DNA of 6,512 bases from Bacteroidales bacterium (lineage in GTDB: Bacteria; Bacteroidota; Bacteroidia; Bacteroidales; UBA932). The notes under the pieces were generated by a model. The model worked only from the letters and a program-made list of their open reading frames with translations. It made no database searches and had not been told where the DNA came from. Positions within the stretch are counted from its first letter, which is position 1. The number at the start of each line of letters is the position of its first letter. The DNA lies in assembly GCA_017509375.1 (NCBI GenBank), contig JAFWPT010000284.1:1-6512 (forward strand). The letters are read 5' to 3'. Shown in pieces: positions 5,714 through 6,512 of this stretch. Both the position numbers and the translations under genes were made by a program.

Positions 5714-6512
5714 ATGAAAAAGATATTGTCTTTTACCGCAGTTCTTCTGCTGGCCTTGGCGCTGGATGCGCAGACCGTGCGGCATACTATGATGCACAAT
5801 GGGATGGAACGGGAATACTGGCTCTATGTGCCTGAAACGCTGGCCGATACCCGTCCTCTAGTGTTTATGGCACATGGCTACGGCGGCAAGGCCGAAGGTT
5901 ATTTCCCGGCTATGGTTGACTGCGCCCGCAGGCACGGGTTCGTCCTCTGCTACCCTCAAGGGTTGCCGGATCCCGGAAAGGGCAAGACCGGCTGGAATGT
6001 GGGCTATCCGTCGCAGAGCGGTTGGGAGCAGGATGACGTAGCGTTTATTCTGGCCCTGCAGGACAAACTGGTGCAAGAATACGGGCTTGATCCCCGCAAC
6101 TGCTGCTTCAGCGGAATGTCCAACGGAGGAGAAATGTGCTATCTGCTTGCGTACAAGCACCCCGAGCGTTTTGCCGCCATAGTTTCCCTTGCCGGTCTCA
6201 CCATGGAATGGATCTACCGCACAGTCAAGCCCCAGGGACCTGTGCCGTTCATGGAGATTCACGGAACGGCCGACAAGACTTCCCATTGGGAGGGAGATCC
6301 GGACAACAAGGACGGCTGGGGGGAGTATATCGCGGTGCCGCTGGCCGTCGGTCGCATGATAAGCATAAACTGCTGTACCCATGAGATTTGCGACACTTTA
6401 CCACGGTACAAGGAGGGTAGTAACATGGTGATCCGCCACCGCTATGTAGAAGGCACCTGCGGCAATGAGGTTCGTCTCTATGAGATTATTGGTGGGAAAC
6501 ACACCCGCGGAG
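5714..6512 (+). CDS. Secreted alpha/beta-hydrolase, PHB-depolymerase/CE1-type esterase, 3' end missing
   Basis: The open frame runs from ATG 5714 to the right edge, giving 266 residues without a stop. It begins with a signal peptide (MKKILSFTAVLLLALALDAQ). The fold landmarks are REYWLYVP (33-40), the oxyanion-hole region HGYGG (54-58), GWNVGY (93-98), DDVAFI (107-112), the nucleophile elbow GMSNGG (134-139, S136), FMEIHGTADKT (179-189, acid D187) and GGKHTRG (260-266, H263). The whole Ser-Asp-His triad is therefore present, and only the last residues are likely to be missing. The family (esterase_phb, LpqC-like) includes PHB depolymerases and feruloyl or acetyl-xylan esterases. In a gut-type Bacteroidales a plant-cell-wall ester is a more likely substrate than PHB, but that is inference. 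It has nine cysteines in the visible part, including the pairs C130-C131 and C220-C221. It lies 16 bases after the barrel gene and is probably in the same operon. Confidence 0.88.
   Translation, partial: MKKILSFTAVLLLALALDAQTVRHTMMHNGMEREYWLYVPETLADTRPLVFMAHGYGGKAEGYFPAMVDCARRHGFVLCYPQGLPDPGKGKTGWNVGYPSQSGWEQDDVAFILALQDKLVQEYGLDPRNCCFSGMSNGGEMCYLLAYKHPERFAAIVSLAGLTMEWIYRTVKPQGPVPFMEIHGTADKTSHWEGDPDNKDGWGEYIAVPLAVGRMISINCCTHEICDTLPRYKEGSNMVIRHRYVEGTCGNEVRLYEIIGGKHTRG

Noticed and set aside
5858..6382. 174-codon minus-strand open frame opposite the esterase
   Set aside because: The plus-strand frame contains a full hydrolase triad and signal peptide, so the antisense frame is a shadow.
1..6512. 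tRNA or rRNA genes, CRISPR arrays, insertion sequences, integrases and attachment sites
   Set aside because: None was seen on reading both strands. Intergenic gaps are 40 bases or less and there are no repeated spacers, terminal inverted repeats or transposase motifs.

Overview
The window looks like chromosomal DNA from a member of the Bacteroidales (phylum Bacteroidota), of moderately high GC for that group. Four things point there: a cysteine-punctuated leucine-rich-repeat surface protein of the BspA type; TAnnTTTG boxes, the -7 element of the Bacteroidota primary sigma factor, just upstream of start codons; the absence of clear Shine-Dalgarno sequences; and several signal-peptide outer-membrane barrel proteins. 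The genus cannot be read from this sequence.

The layout is very gene-dense, with no gene-free stretch above about 40 bases. From left to right: the 3' end of a BspA-like leucine-rich-repeat gene (+) is followed one base later by a 191-codon gene with a putative nucleic-acid-binding N-terminal domain (+). Facing it is a membrane-anchored Ser/Thr protein kinase (-). Divergent from the kinase is a signal-peptide protein with a helical N-terminus and a C-terminal beta-barrel-like half (+). Convergent with that is an AGCS-family sodium:amino-acid symporter (-). Divergent from the symporter is a probable three-gene unit (+): a SpoU/TrmH-family RNA 2'-O-methyltransferase, an outer-membrane barrel protein whose reading frame is broken by one base in an A run, and a secreted alpha/beta-hydrolase of the PHB-depolymerase/CE1-esterase type that runs off the right edge.

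The kinase and the barrel protein share a 34-base intergenic space holding two face-to-face promoter boxes, so they may form a signalling pair across the envelope: cytoplasmic kinase domain, one membrane helix and a periplasmic tail, opposite an exported partner. Whether the neighbouring regulator-like and leucine-rich-repeat genes belong to that unit is inference. The symporter and methyltransferase are ordinary housekeeping-type genes. The points most worth a second look are the single-base frameshift in the barrel gene, the divergent and apparently leaderless promoters, and the compact kinase without a classical glycine loop.
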